Origin: Girardinichthys multiradiatus
Lineage: Eukaryota > Chordata > Actinopteri > Cyprinodontiformes > Goodeidae
Assembly (NCBI RefSeq): GCF_021462225.1
Contig: NC_061804.1
Coordinates: 8,979,740 to 9,043,739, forward strand
Direction of reading: 5' to 3'
DNA length: 64,000 bases
The position numbers and the translations under genes were made by a program. Below are positions 39,655-50,043 of this stretch, one piece after another (within the stretch, counting starts at the first letter, position 1; every line of letters starts with the position of its first letter). The notes below the pieces were generated by a model. It had not been told where the DNA came from and ran no database searches. It saw only the letters and a list, made by a program, of their open reading frames with translations.

Positions 39655-39715
39655 CAGATGCAGTCAAACTCTACTTTATATGGTTTAGACACTGAAAAAA
39701 TGAGCTGAAGATGAA
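39655..39715. repeat. Possible fragment of the unrecognised dispersed repeat
   Basis: TATGGTTTAGACACTGAAAA and GCTGAAGATGAAGCTAATTA resemble the core TTTGGCTCAGACACTGAGAA..AAGCTGATTA of the repeat copies near 19525 and 63325. Short, so uncertain. Confidence 0.4.
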
Positions 39716-40172
39716 GCTAATTAGCATATGCAGGAGCATAGTTTGGAGATTTGTTATCTGCAAACATCACCAGACATTTTGTGCTGATAGAAGACATGCG
39801 AACATTACAAACCGCTGTAAATGAAAATTTATTACCCAAAGAACTTTATGGTCATAAACAACAACTGTGGTCCCCTCAGCAGTCTGGCCATTGACTCCAG
39901 GTACCTGTAGCACTGTGTCCCTTTCTTCAGGTTGAGATGGTCCCTTCTCATAAATCAGAGATTCCCCCAGCTTCATAATCTTGGAGCAAATGTTGGTTTA
40001 AAGGAGAAATTTCATTCTGTTCACCATTACATTTACTGGATAGATGATTTTTGTAAAATAAAAACCTGTTGTTGACACACATTCATTTACCATAATCCAG
40101 TTAAAAAGGTATTCTGTGTATTACAGTAGTCCATCAGATACTGTGGATCCAGATGACATATCAATCAAAATA

Positions 40173-40447
40173 AAGGTACATCTCAGTAAATTGGAATATG
40201 TGTTGTGATGAGGCTAGTCTATCAGTTTAAAAGTACATTTTGAAAAGAACAACCTTTAAGCAGGTATTGATGTAATATTCTAATCTTAAATGTTGCGTTT
40301 TCATTAGCTGTAGGCAGAAAATCATGACAGAAATAAGGGTTGGAAACATCAGTCTGTGTAATCTATATAATGTGTTTTACTTAATGAATTTAGTTACTTA
40401 AATTAATGTACTTTTCAATAATATTCTAGTTTATTGGAATGTACCTG
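40173..40447. mobile_element. Tc1-related MITE (275 bp)
   Basis: Left end AAGGTACATCTCAGTAAATT, right end complement CAGGTACATTCCAATAAACT; both flanked by TA (40171-40172 and 40448-40449). The inner parts are also inverted (AAAAGTACATT on each side). No coding capacity. Resembles the teleost MITE family with CAGGTGCATCTCAATAAATT ends. Confidence 0.8.
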
Positions 40448-41399
40448 TATGGTACTCGCTTCTTGTTTTGAAGGACGCGACAAAGGAAAGGACTATGATG
40501 ACTATGAAATCGCTCCAATTTACAGAGAAGAAAAACAAAAAAATATTCTCATGAACATTTTGCACATATATTAATGTGACACATGTTTCAAAACAGACAA
40601 GTTAACATTATTATCTCCACAGGAAGAGTAAACAAAGGAACGATACATTAATGCTTCCTCTGTCCTTCAGGTGCTCATCACATTATTTATAAAAGACTGT
40701 AAAGAATTAGTTATTTGAAATGTTTCACTATATTTTTACATGTACACATGTATCCTCCCCTCTATTACTTTATATCCTCTAATCTGCTTTTAAACATATA
40801 TCTGAAAATCAGCTGTAAAAGAGCTGCTTGTGACAAACAGGATATTTTTTCCCTCATGTCAACAAATACAGGCACTGTGGTCTGAATTATCTCCCTGTTG
40901 TGATGGCACTGCTCCCACTCTTGTTTGCCTAATGATTAGTTTGTCGTTTGCTGTTACGACTAATTGTTCTTTCCAATTAGAGCCCTGGCGGGAAATGCCA
41001 TGAGCTGAAGAAAATAAACATAATTCTTCCTAAGAGAAAAACAGGAGAATTTACTCGTCAGGCGGTGGTTTTAGAAACGTTCTTCTGAAGCTCTTAAAAC
41101 CAAAGTTGGGAGGATGAAGAGGAGATTAAAATTACCTCAAAACTATGTTAAAATGTTAGTGAGTAAACTCCTGCAAAACCCGCTGTTCACTCTTCCAACC
41201 AGAGATGCTTTATTGGATCTCAAGGAAAATAAGAAAAGGATTAAAAATGATTCATAGTTTCAGACCTGGTAGAAACGAGCCAGCTACACTCTTTATTATT
41301 CATCTCCAGGGTGAATTAAAATTGGTATTAATGTATTATTTTGGTTATCAAAGGCTGAATCTTGAGACACTTTATGTGACCGCACCAACAAAACCCCAA
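40448..41399. other. Intergenic, nothing recognised
   Basis: AT-rich sequence with no gene or named repeat. The segment 40910-40990 is of more even composition but shows no coding signal. Confidence 0.45.
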
Positions 41400-42480
41400 A
41401 AAAACAGTTGTGAAAAAATTAGGACACCCCAATGAAAGATTTAGTTCTTTATTAGGAAATTTAAAAGTTTTGATGTCTAATCTTATTTTTTTTCTTCGTT
41501 TCTGGCTAGTGTGATTTATTTGCTATTAAACAACCAAAAAAAAAAAAACCTTTTTGCTTATTAAACTAAAGATATCAACAAAATCTGTTTTTTTAACTGA
41601 AGATAAAGTTAGGACACCCTACCCCCAAGAGCTAGTGTTACTCCCTTTGGTTGAAACAAGTCTCTGACATCAGTCTGAAGAAAGTTTTTTCATGAATTCA
41701 ACCCTTAAAAATCTCTCAGCTGAAAGTGAGGAGTGGGACATTCTGTTTCGAATCTCAATGAGAAGACTTGGGCTTTGACTAGGCCCAGGACTTTCCATTT
41801 CTAAATTCTCAGCCCCCATTTGGTGGATTTACTGGTATGTTGTGGCTCATTGTCATGTTGCAGGGTTCAGTTCTGCTTCCCTCAGATACATCGTAGAATT
41901 CATGGTGGATTCTATGATGGTGAGCTGGTCCCGTCCTGCAGAAGCAAAGCATCCCCAACCCATGACACTTCCACCTCCAGGCCTCACAGCTTGTATACTG
42001 TATTTGGTCTATACCAAGTATGTCTCCTTGAACACAATTTTGTCCTGCAGGAAAGTTAGACTTATGCTTTCTGTAATTGTAAAGGCATGCACCCTCATAG
42101 CAGCAGCAGTAAGAGCTGCTGTAGGTCCTGTAAAGACATTTTAGGGCTTTCTGAGGCTTCTTTACACATCTTGCTTTCTGCTTTCATTGAACTTGCTTGG
42201 ACCAGGGCATGCTGGCACTTGTTTTGAATTTCTTCCATTTGTAGACTGTTTTCCGTACATATGAATGGTGATTTCAGATCCCTTTGGAGAAGAATAAATC
42301 CCTTTCAAGAGTTGTAGGCTGTAAGGTTCATTTGTCTTTCTGAAGGTCTCAGAAAGCTCTTTAGATCTCACCATGGTATGTTGTGGTGTTTTCAGTGTTG
42401 TTAAAATTAATATTACAAATCCACATGTTCAAACATACACAGGTTGTCGTAGGGTGTATTAATCTTTTTACATGACTGTG
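41400..42480 (-). mobile_element. Tc1-like transposon relic
   Basis: Left end TTGTGAAAAAATTAGGACAC; right end near 42480 has AGGGTGTATTAATCTTTTTA. On the minus strand the start MVRSKELSETFRK (42374 downward) and later GGGSVMGWGCFASAGRDQLT (about 41980-41920) and PQHTSKSTKWGL (about 41850-41815) are typical Tc1 transposase pieces. The second catalytic Asp region is damaged and frames change repeatedly. Same family as the older relic at 1220-2290. Confidence 0.7.
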
Positions 42481-44109
42481 TATAATTAAGCCAATCCAAC
42501 ACTTTCATAAAGTCAAATTTAAATGAATATACATAATTCCACTTTGATTCAAGTTATAATACAATGTATTAAATTAAATTGGCAAATTAGAAAGTTGTCT
42601 AAGAAAGCCCAGACGACTGCATCAAGTCATTAAAGTGCTTGTGACACGCTTTTCCCACAAATGCAGAAATTGAAAGAAAACATCTTAATAATGAAGGAAT
42701 TGGGCAGTAATTTACATTGTATTAGGATTAAAGATGTGAGAAAAGACAATTGTGTCACAAAATAAGCATATTTCATTGTTAAATTTTGCAAGTCCAAAGT
42801 TGCCTGAAATTTTAAAAAAATGTCAAAGGGGAAGTCTCTGGTCATTCACTGTGTGAGCGTCAATGATAACTGTTCAGGTAGAAGCCAAGTTGTGTTAAAA
42901 ACAGCGTGAAGTGAAGAGGATCAGAGCTGCCAGGATCAGAGCTGGAAAACAGCCAGTTGTGATCGAAGGACTTTTCAGCAAACTGCTTCGAACAAGAAAC
43001 CTCTGAATTCACCAGAGAAATGATGTCTGAGGTCAGGATATTTTACAGACTAAGGAGAATGTTGAGGCAGAGTCTGTAGCCTCGGTGTTCAGAGCATCTG
43101 ATGGGAAAAGATCGCCAAAGAAAAGGTTGTTGCTGCTGTTGCTAAATGGATCAAGGCTCAGCAGATAAGAACACTCCCTTGTTGTAAAAGTACATTTAGA
43201 TATCCACAGTTATTGTTAATAATTAAAAATCTGAAATTATTAGAATTAAAATAAGACAAATTGCACGCCCATACAATATATTTATTTATATAGCGAGATC
43301 TAGTCCGTCTTTAGTGAATTATTTTTGAAAATCCGGATGTTGTGCTGATTCTCTATCCTGTTGGTGCCATATGATTCATTTAGATTGACTCCGGTTTTGA
43401 ATGGCCGTCCGCACGTAGTAGCACTTTTTCTCTGCTGTCTGGTGACAGCTGACTTCTACTGACCCTGATGCGTCTCTCTGTGATTGTGACTGAAATACAT
43501 CTAAAGAAATATCAGATTCTTTGCTAATGACTCTGTTGCTGCCATTGTAGCAGGAGTCAGTTTATGTGCTGGGGTTCCCCTTCTACGAGAGCGCAAAAAG
43601 CAGTAGACTGGAATTGCCTTTTTAGTGCAATTTATGACCATATATCTCAACAACTGTCCATTTCGGCAGCATGAATAGACTTTTTGTAATATTTTATTGA
43701 TGTTTCCATAAATGTTATTGGATTTATCTTAAAAATCCGATGTCACATGCACGTTAACTTTGTAGCGACTTCTGACCAAGCATTTGGTGACAATGGAAAA
43801 GGAAAACCATTTTTTAATAGGACGAAACCTTCAGCAGAACCCATCTCCGTATGAACGTCTGTTTGCTGCGATGAAATGGGGGTTGAGAGGACAGAGCAGA
43901 CAAAACACAGAAGTACTGTTTCAGAAGTACTTTCTATATGAAAGAAAAAGTACACAGAGTTAATGGTAGCTGTAGCTCTTTTAGTGGGGTCCTCTAGACA
44001 AACAGTTTCTGGGTAACCACCAGATGACTCTCAGACTGTGATGTGCTCTCTGAGATGACTTTCCAATGCACAGAGGGGAACCTGGTCAGATTTTAATAGG
44101 TTTAGGGTA
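42481..44109. other. Intergenic, nothing recognised
   Basis: No gene or named repeat identified. At 42850-43170 the sequence is of even composition and could be an old repeat, but no match could be named. Confidence 0.45.
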
Positions 44110-44116
44110 TTGAGAC

Positions 44117-46143
44117 AATGCAGCCCCCTTAAAAAAGAAGGTAATCATTAATAGGAGGCTAGCTCCTTGGTTTAATTCAGAGCTGCGTACTTTAAAGCCC
44201 AATGTTAGAAAATTGGAGAGAAAATGGCGCTCTACACACCTAGAGGATTCCTACTTAATCTGGAAAAATAGCCTACTGTTGTATAAAAAAACACTTCGCC
44301 AAGCTAGAACAGCTTATTTCTCATCATTAATAGAAGAGAACAAGAATAATCCTAGGTTTCTCTTTAGTACAGTTGCTAAACTTACACAGAGTCATAGCTC
44401 TGTTGAGCCATCCATTCCCTTAGCTCTTAGGAGTCATGACTTTATGGGATTCTTCTTAAATAAAATTGATTCTATTAAAAAGAAAATCTTTGACCTACTC
44501 CCGAAGATGATTACTTCATCCTCAGCAAGTGAGACAACATTGCAATAACTGCAGAACCTGATTTGTGTTTGGACTGCTTTGATCCTGTGAAGCTTCCTGA
44601 GTTATCAGAAATATTAGCTTCATCTAAACCTTCAACTTGTATGTTAGACCCAATCCCAACCAAATTATTTAAGGAAGTGTTTCCTCTGATTACCAGCCCC
44701 ATTTTAGATATGATTTATCTATCTTTAGTAAATGGATATGTACCACAGGCTTTTAAGTTAGTTGTAATTAAACCTTTACTTAAGAAACCTTCGCTTGATC
44801 GAGATGACTTGAAAAATTACAGACCTATATCCAATCTTCCATTCTTATCTAAAATTCTTGAGAAAATAGTTGCTAATCAAATGTGTGAGCATTTATACAA
44901 CAATGACCTGTTTGAAGAGTTTCAGTCAGGCTTCAGAGCTCATCATAGCACTGAAACAGCTCGGCTGAAAGTCACTAATGATATTCTTATGGCCTCAGAT
45001 AATGGACTTGTGTCTGTTCTGGTTCTGTTAGATCTCAGGGCTGCATTTGATACAGTCAATCACAATATTCTCTTAAAAAAGCTGGAATATGCTGTAGGGA
45101 TCAGGGGAACAGCGCTAGACTGGTTTAAATCTTATCTGTCTGGCAGATTCCAGTTTGTTCATGTAAATGATAAATCATCTTTAAACTCCAGGGTTAATTG
45201 TGGAGTATCACAGGGTTCAGTACTTGGGCCAATTCTCTTTACTATATATATGCTTCCAATAGGTAAAATTATCAGGCAGCATAGGATAAACTTTCACTGT
45301 TACGCTGATGATACTCAGCTTTACTTATCCATAAATCCTGATGAACCCAACCAGTTAGATAGACTACAAGCATGTCTTGAAGATATAAAAACTTGGATGA
45401 CGTTAAATCTTTTGCTTCTAAATTCAGACAAGACAGAAGTTGTCGTCTTTGGACCGGAGTCTTTAAAAAAGAAACTGCTTAGTCAATCACTTAACCTGGA
45501 TGGCATTAAATTGACCTCTGATAATAAAGTAAAAAACCTTGGTGTTATTTTTGACCAGGACATGTCATTTAAATCCTATATTAAACGGGTTTCTAGGATT
45601 TCCCTCTTTCATCTCCGGAACGTTGCCAAAATTAGAAATATCCTGTCTAGGAGTGACGCTGAAAAACTAGTCCATGCATTTGTTACTTCAAGGCTGGACT
45701 ATTGTAATTCTTTTCTATCAGGATGTCCACAAAATGCAGTTAAAAGCCTTCAGCTGATTCAAAATGCTGCAGCAAGAGTTCTAATGAAAATTAAAAAGAG
45801 AGATCATATTTCTCCTATTTTAGCTTCCCTTCATTGGCTCCCTGTTAAATCCAGAATAGAATTTAAAATTATCCTCCTCACATATAAAGCCCTTAATGAT
45901 CTAGCTCCATCATACATCAGAGATCTGATTGTTCTATATGTTCCTAACAGAGCACTTTGTTCTCAGACTGCAGGTTTACTGGTGGTTCCTAGAGTCTCTA
46001 GAAGTAGAATGGGAGGCAGATCCTTTAGTTATCAGGCTCCTCTCCTGTGGAACCAGCTCCCAGTTTTAGTCCATGAGGCAGACACCCTGTCTACTTTTAA
46101 GGCTAGGTTTGAAACTTTCCTTTTTGATAAAGCTTATAGTTAG
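44117..46143 (+). pseudogene. L2-type LINE ORF2 C-terminal half with one frameshift
   Basis: Reverse transcriptase of copy B. The first part (44117-44548) is in one frame; a shift and stop near 44546 are followed by a second frame open for 526 codons from 44563 to TAG at 46141-46143. In the second part motif A is LLDLRAAFDTV (Asp 157 and 163 of that frame), motif B GVSQGSVLGP (214-223) and motif C YADD (247-250); the thumb and the end FETFLFDKAYS are present. All catalytic aspartates are intact, so the copy is relatively recent. The endonuclease domain and ORF1 are missing, so it is not autonomous. Confidence 0.92.
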
Positions 46144-46910
46144 AGTGGCTTAGGTTATCAGGGAGGAAGCCTTCCTCCCTCCCTGTTGGTTGGAGTAAGG
46201 GGGAGTCAGGTTTAGCCTAAACCAGCTCAGTTATGGTTGAGGTCCAAACACACCCTCCATTTCTGCTACCTGTATGACCCCTTCTCTTTTCCAATGGTTA
46301 TAATCAGTCTGACAGAGAGAGGTATCCCAATCCTTCTGGTTTTTAGTATTACAATGACCATCAGTGGGACCCTTTGTGGGGTTCCTTGAGACGACATTGT
46401 TGTAAATAAGCGCCGTTTAACTAAATAATCTGAACTGAAACTATCTGTGTAGTTATGCTGCTATAGGCTTTGGCTGCTGGAGGACATAACGACCACTTTC
46501 ACCCTCTATGCTACATTCTCACACTACTCTCCAATTATGCATTATTTGCTGTTATTTCAGCTTTTAACCTTGTTCTCTCTTTTCTCTTCCTAGAAGCTAC
46601 ACCTGGCCTGGCTCTGTGTCTACCTGTGACACCTTTCTGGAGAGGGGAATCGTCCAAGCTTCTGCAGGCAACAACTTAATGCTCACCCTCTACCGATGAT
46701 CCACATAGCCCTGTCTTTTAGTGTTTAACCCTTTCTCTCTCCTAGACATGGAAATTAACTGAGCTTCTATTGTGACTAACTCTATGTGCTCTCTTTCAGA
46801 CTCTAACCTTGAAAACTGGCTCAGAGTTTATCTGTTCTTTCTTTCTAGGTGAAACGACTAAAGGAGCTACATCCATTAACATTTACTTTTCCTTCCCATA
46901 GAAAGGACTC
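46144..46910 (+). other. L2 LINE 3' non-coding region with six acceptor-like motifs
   Basis: Six pyrimidine-rich tracts ending in YAG occur with AG at 46559-46560, 46592-46593, 46744-46745, 46798-46799, 46847-46848 and 46900-46901, for example TTTTCTCTTCCTAG and TGTTCTTTCTTTCTAG. The same six occur in copy A with AG at 29254, 29287, 29439, 29493, 29542 and 29595. They look like splice acceptors or simply pyrimidine-rich spacer. Confidence 0.7.
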
Positions 46911-47384
46911 CTGGATCAGTGCTTCTGTGTTCTCTTTGTGTCTCTGCTCTGTTCTCTCAAACCCCCAGTCTGTCGTGGCAGATGGCCGCTCACACTGAGC
47001 CTGGTTCTGGTTCTGCTGGAGGTTTCTTCCTGTTAAAAGGGAGTTTTTCCTCTCCACTGTCGCTACATGCATGCTCAGTATGAGGGATTGCTGCAAAGTC
47101 AACACCAGTGACTGTCCACTGTCTCTACATGCTCATCCGGGAGGAGTGAATGCTACAAGTCTCTGACTGGATGCAATCTACAAGTCTCTGACTGGATGCA
47201 ATCTGCTGGGTTTCCTTAGATAGAAAAACTTTTTATCCAATTTGAATAAATAACTGAATCTGACTGCACTGTTCAATGATTAGGATTAATTGGAATGTAT
47301 ATGCCTGACTTTTGTGAAGTGCCTTGAGACAACATGTGTTGTGAATTGGCGCTATATAAATAAACTGAATTGAATTGAATTGAA

Positions 47385-48480
47385 AGGTCAAATAGCTCTA
47401 GAAAGACCCCTTACATGAAAACAATAACTTAACAGTTGGACTTTTAATCCACTGTGAGACAATGTCTTATCTAAGCCTATTTCAGCTTTCATAAGTTTTA
47501 TTTACACTCAACATGTTGAGCAGATGTGTTTTATTTGATTGATTTAAATGCAGAAGCCCCTCTAAATCAATGCAGTGACAATATATTGTTCGGCTAAATT
47601 CAATTATTGTTGATAAATCGTGTTATTTTAAGATTTTTTTGCACAGTGATCAGGTTCATGTTAACTCATTGCAACTGAGGGTAAGCTTCAGATAAAAACA
47701 TGCAGCTATCATCGCTTTGCATCTAAATGATTGTAAGTGTAAATAAACTGCTGAGCTGAATGCGAAAACACAAGTACTGCAGCATTTCCTCTACTTCTCA
47801 CAGATGTTTCCATCCTGCTTCCTTGCAAGGAGTCAGAGTGAGACCATGTGTGTGAACAGCAGGTAATCCTTCAGATCGTTTGCCGTCAGCAAGTATGCTT
47901 GCTGATAACAGCTGTGCTTCATACTCCTTTAATGCTGACCTGGAAGTTGTTTGGGATACACCCAAAAGGAAGTTACACACTGATTTTAGCAAACAAGGAA
48001 ATAGATCAATTGTCGTGTATTGGAAGAGCTCCATCTTGTGGTGTGATCACCTTGAAGTGAACAGATTATGACATTTCATGTCCCAGGAATCTGCATGCCC
48101 AGACCCTCACCTACCACTAGGCTCAGATGGTGCCTGTCCTTGATTTCATTCCCATAGGTGGCCCACCACCTACAGGAGTGATCACCATAAAATCTAAGTG
48201 GGCCCAGATGTAATTCTACTAAGAACCTCATACATCCTTGGGTTGGCTCTGTTCTCTCTTATATAGAAGTGTGTGTGTTTGTTAAATTATTAGTCTCTAA
48301 CATCTAGTGTGTTTATATTGGAAATATGTCAACACAACATTAAGTTAAGGAGGCGTTTTAGTTGTGGATCATTTACTGGTTAGAGATAAGTGGCTTTACG
48401 TTATGACATAGTAAGTGTTAAAAGATATACAGAAGCGAAAATTGTGATGCATATTATATCTGTGATCTTGGCTTGTGCGA
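47385..48480. other. Intergenic, nothing recognised
   Basis: AT-rich; no recognised gene. Overlapping short frames at 47798-48071 on both strands have no supporting features. Confidence 0.5.
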
Positions 48481-48487
48481 AAAGGAC

Positions 48488-48700
48488 ACTACATTTCCCA
48501 GGATGCTCCACTCCAACGCAGTCCTGCCCCCGCACCCTCCCCTCCCCTTCATTTGAATGGCAAGTTGTTTGTTTCACTCCGACCAGCTGCTAACTATTCC
48601 AGTCGGTGAGCAAACATGGGGAGCAGCGGTCTTCCGCGCAACAAGCGACTGCAGGAATGTTCAAGTGTCACTTCCGCTTTCATAGGTTTTCTTCAAAATA
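48488..48700 (+). promoter_or_regulatory. Promoter-like block with ZNF143-type and ETS-like motifs
   Basis: ACTACATTTCCCAGGATGC (48488-48506) closely matches the ACTACAATTCCCAGCATGC-type motif bound by ZNF143/Staf at vertebrate promoters. A C-rich stretch follows (48525-48548). An ETS-like CACTTCCG lies at 48669-48676 and CpGs are frequent, unlike the flanks. A donor-like GTGAGC at 48606-48611 and an acceptor-like poly-T then GACAG at 49644-49667 would permit a non-coding first exon spliced to the castor2 coding exon. That link is inference. Confidence 0.55.
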
Positions 48701-48762
48701 AAAGGGCATCAATAAAGAGACAAGTTGTTATTCAGTTACCAAGTTATTTCACAAATGAATGA
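48616..48762 (+). CDS. Small ORF (48 codons) in the promoter-like block
   Basis: ATG at 48616 (context AAACATGG, good Kozak with A at -3 and G at +4) to TGA at 48760-48762. The product begins MGSSGLPRNKRLQ and ends LPSYFTNE; no signal peptide, membrane segment or known domain is seen. It starts just after the possible donor at 48606, so it would be intronic if that donor is used. It could be a leader peptide or chance. Low confidence as a gene. Confidence 0.15.
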   Translation: MGSSGLPRNKRLQECSSVTSAFIGFLQNKRASIKRQVVIQLPSYFTNE

Positions 48763-48974
48763 AAACTGGAACAATCAAGGCAGACTCGTGAAAATCCGCG
48801 GCATCTGATGGTAGTTTCCATTTTTTTCTTATATACAATTCGTTTACTTCATTTAGTCTCACCTTTGGTGCTATTTATTATTTTAGTTTAGTTTAGTTGC
48901 CATCTTTTGCATCATTTATGGGATTTTCTTTCAAGGCTGAGGAATTTTAATCTCCTCAGATCCACTCAATATCT

Positions 48975-49025
48975 TATTGTTCTAATTTCCCCTCGGGGAT
49001 CAATAAAGTATCTTTGAATGGAATT
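48975..49025 (+). repeat. LINE tail fragment
   Basis: TTCTAATTTCCCCTCGGGGA and TCAATAAAGTATCTTTGAAT are the typical 3' tail of Rex1-like LINEs; the rest of the element is not recognised upstream. Confidence 0.55.
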
Positions 49026-49284
49026 TAATTGTTTCTGTATCCTGTTTCTCTGATCATTTTAAATTTTTTGCAATCATCAATCATTGTTTGGTTTGTTTCC
49101 AGTCTTTTGCCGGGATAACTTAAATAAGGGCTCCCACTACTCCTTTGGCCTCTGAGCCAATACACACACAGACTAAAATCCTTCTTGAGGGCCAGAAGCA
49201 GCACAGCGTCTTGAAAAACACGCCCACATTTTTTTTAATTAAAACCAAAACACCTGCTGCTTTATTTTTGTTATTTTTCCGAAT

Positions 49285-49395
49285 TAGACAGGCAGGGAGA
49301 TGACTGGGAAGAGGGGAAGACATGCATCATAGATCTCCAGGGTTGGGACCCGAACCAGAGACAACTGCATTGAGGACTGGGCCTGTTTAGGTATA
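49285..49395. repeat. Dispersed repeat fragment (GACATGCA...GAGGACTG type)
   Basis: GAAGACATGCATCATAGATC, GTTGGGACCCGAACC and CTGCATTGAGGACTGGGCCT follow the order of a very common teleost interspersed repeat. Confidence 0.5.
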
Positions 49396-49643
49396 ATGTG
49401 ATCACAGCAATGCTGAAATAATTTAATGTTCCCTTATGAAAACTTTCTTTGGTTTCAAATTGTATTGAAAAAATAATAAAATCTTCTTTATTGTGAGTAG
49501 TCAAGCAGTATGCTAACATTAGCATACTTTCTGATTGAGGCGAAAAAACTAATATATTTGTGATATATTAAATATTATTTATAGCTGCTGACTTGTTAAC
49601 CGGATTAGATAAAATATCAAAATAATTAATTTGACTCTGACTC

Positions 49644-49662
49644 TTTTTTTTTTTTTTTTTTT
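49644..49662. repeat. Poly-T run of 19
   Basis: Homopolymer followed immediately by GACAG, giving a strong acceptor-like site 264 bp upstream of the castor2 ATG. Confidence 0.9.
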
Positions 49663-49930
49663 GACAGCCATCAGACGTTTGTTTGTTGCGTTGTTTTGGG
49701 GGCTTTTACTTTGAAAAGCTCAGAGCAGAAGTGGTGAGAGGTTCCGTTGTGGGTTTGACATTAGGTCCGGGTTTTACCTCAGCTTTCTTTATTCCACCCT
49801 ACCTCCCCGTTTCTTTCCCTGTTTAATGCGAGCCAGCCTGCCGCATGTGTCTATTTATTTATTTATGCTTTCTGTCTGACATTATTTAGTTTTAAGTTTT
49901 AGTCGTTCCTCCAATGAGAAGGCGTAAAAG

Positions 49931-50043
49931 ATGGAGCTCCATATTTTAGAGCACAGCTTGAAAGTGGCGAGTATAGAGAAAGAAGGGATCGAGATTTGCA
50001 CCCACGGATTAATAAAACTCGCCTTCTTGGCCTCCAAAACAAG
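49931..50043 (+). CDS. castor2: castor2 exon 1 (arginine sensor for mTORC1), N-terminus
   Basis: First coding exon of a CASTOR-family protein. CASTOR1/2 bind GATOR2 in the cytosol and relieve this inhibition when arginine is present, allowing mTORC1 activation. ATG 49931-49933 has A at -3 and G at +4. It encodes MELHILEHSLKVASI, EKEGIEICTHG and LIKLAFLASKT, the first strand-helix part of the N-terminal ACT-like domain; the start MELHILEH is the invariant CASTOR N-terminus. The donor GTAGGT at 50044 splits Arg38 (AG/A). LIKLAFL and SKTR agree with CASTOR2 (GATSL2) better than CASTOR1, which I recall as LIKLLFL and RRSR. Confidence 0.93.

Larger units (their letters stand above)
44110..47384 (+). 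mobile_element. L2-type LINE, copy B, 5'-truncated but with open reverse transcriptase
   Basis: Starts between the endonuclease and the reverse transcriptase (INRRLAPWFNSELR), continues through the reverse transcriptase, then about 1.24 kb of 3' non-coding sequence ending GGCGCTATATAAATAA and TGAATTGAATTGAA. The tail with AATTG repeats is the L2-like hallmark in teleosts. At 47144-47205 a roughly 30-bp unit (CTACAAGTCTCTGACTGGAT...) is duplicated in tandem. Copy A at 27789-30050 is the same family. Confidence 0.93.

Noticed and set aside
46470..46679. 69-codon + strand frame in the L2 LINE 3' region
   Set aside because: Part of the LINE non-coding tail; copy A does not keep it as a frame.
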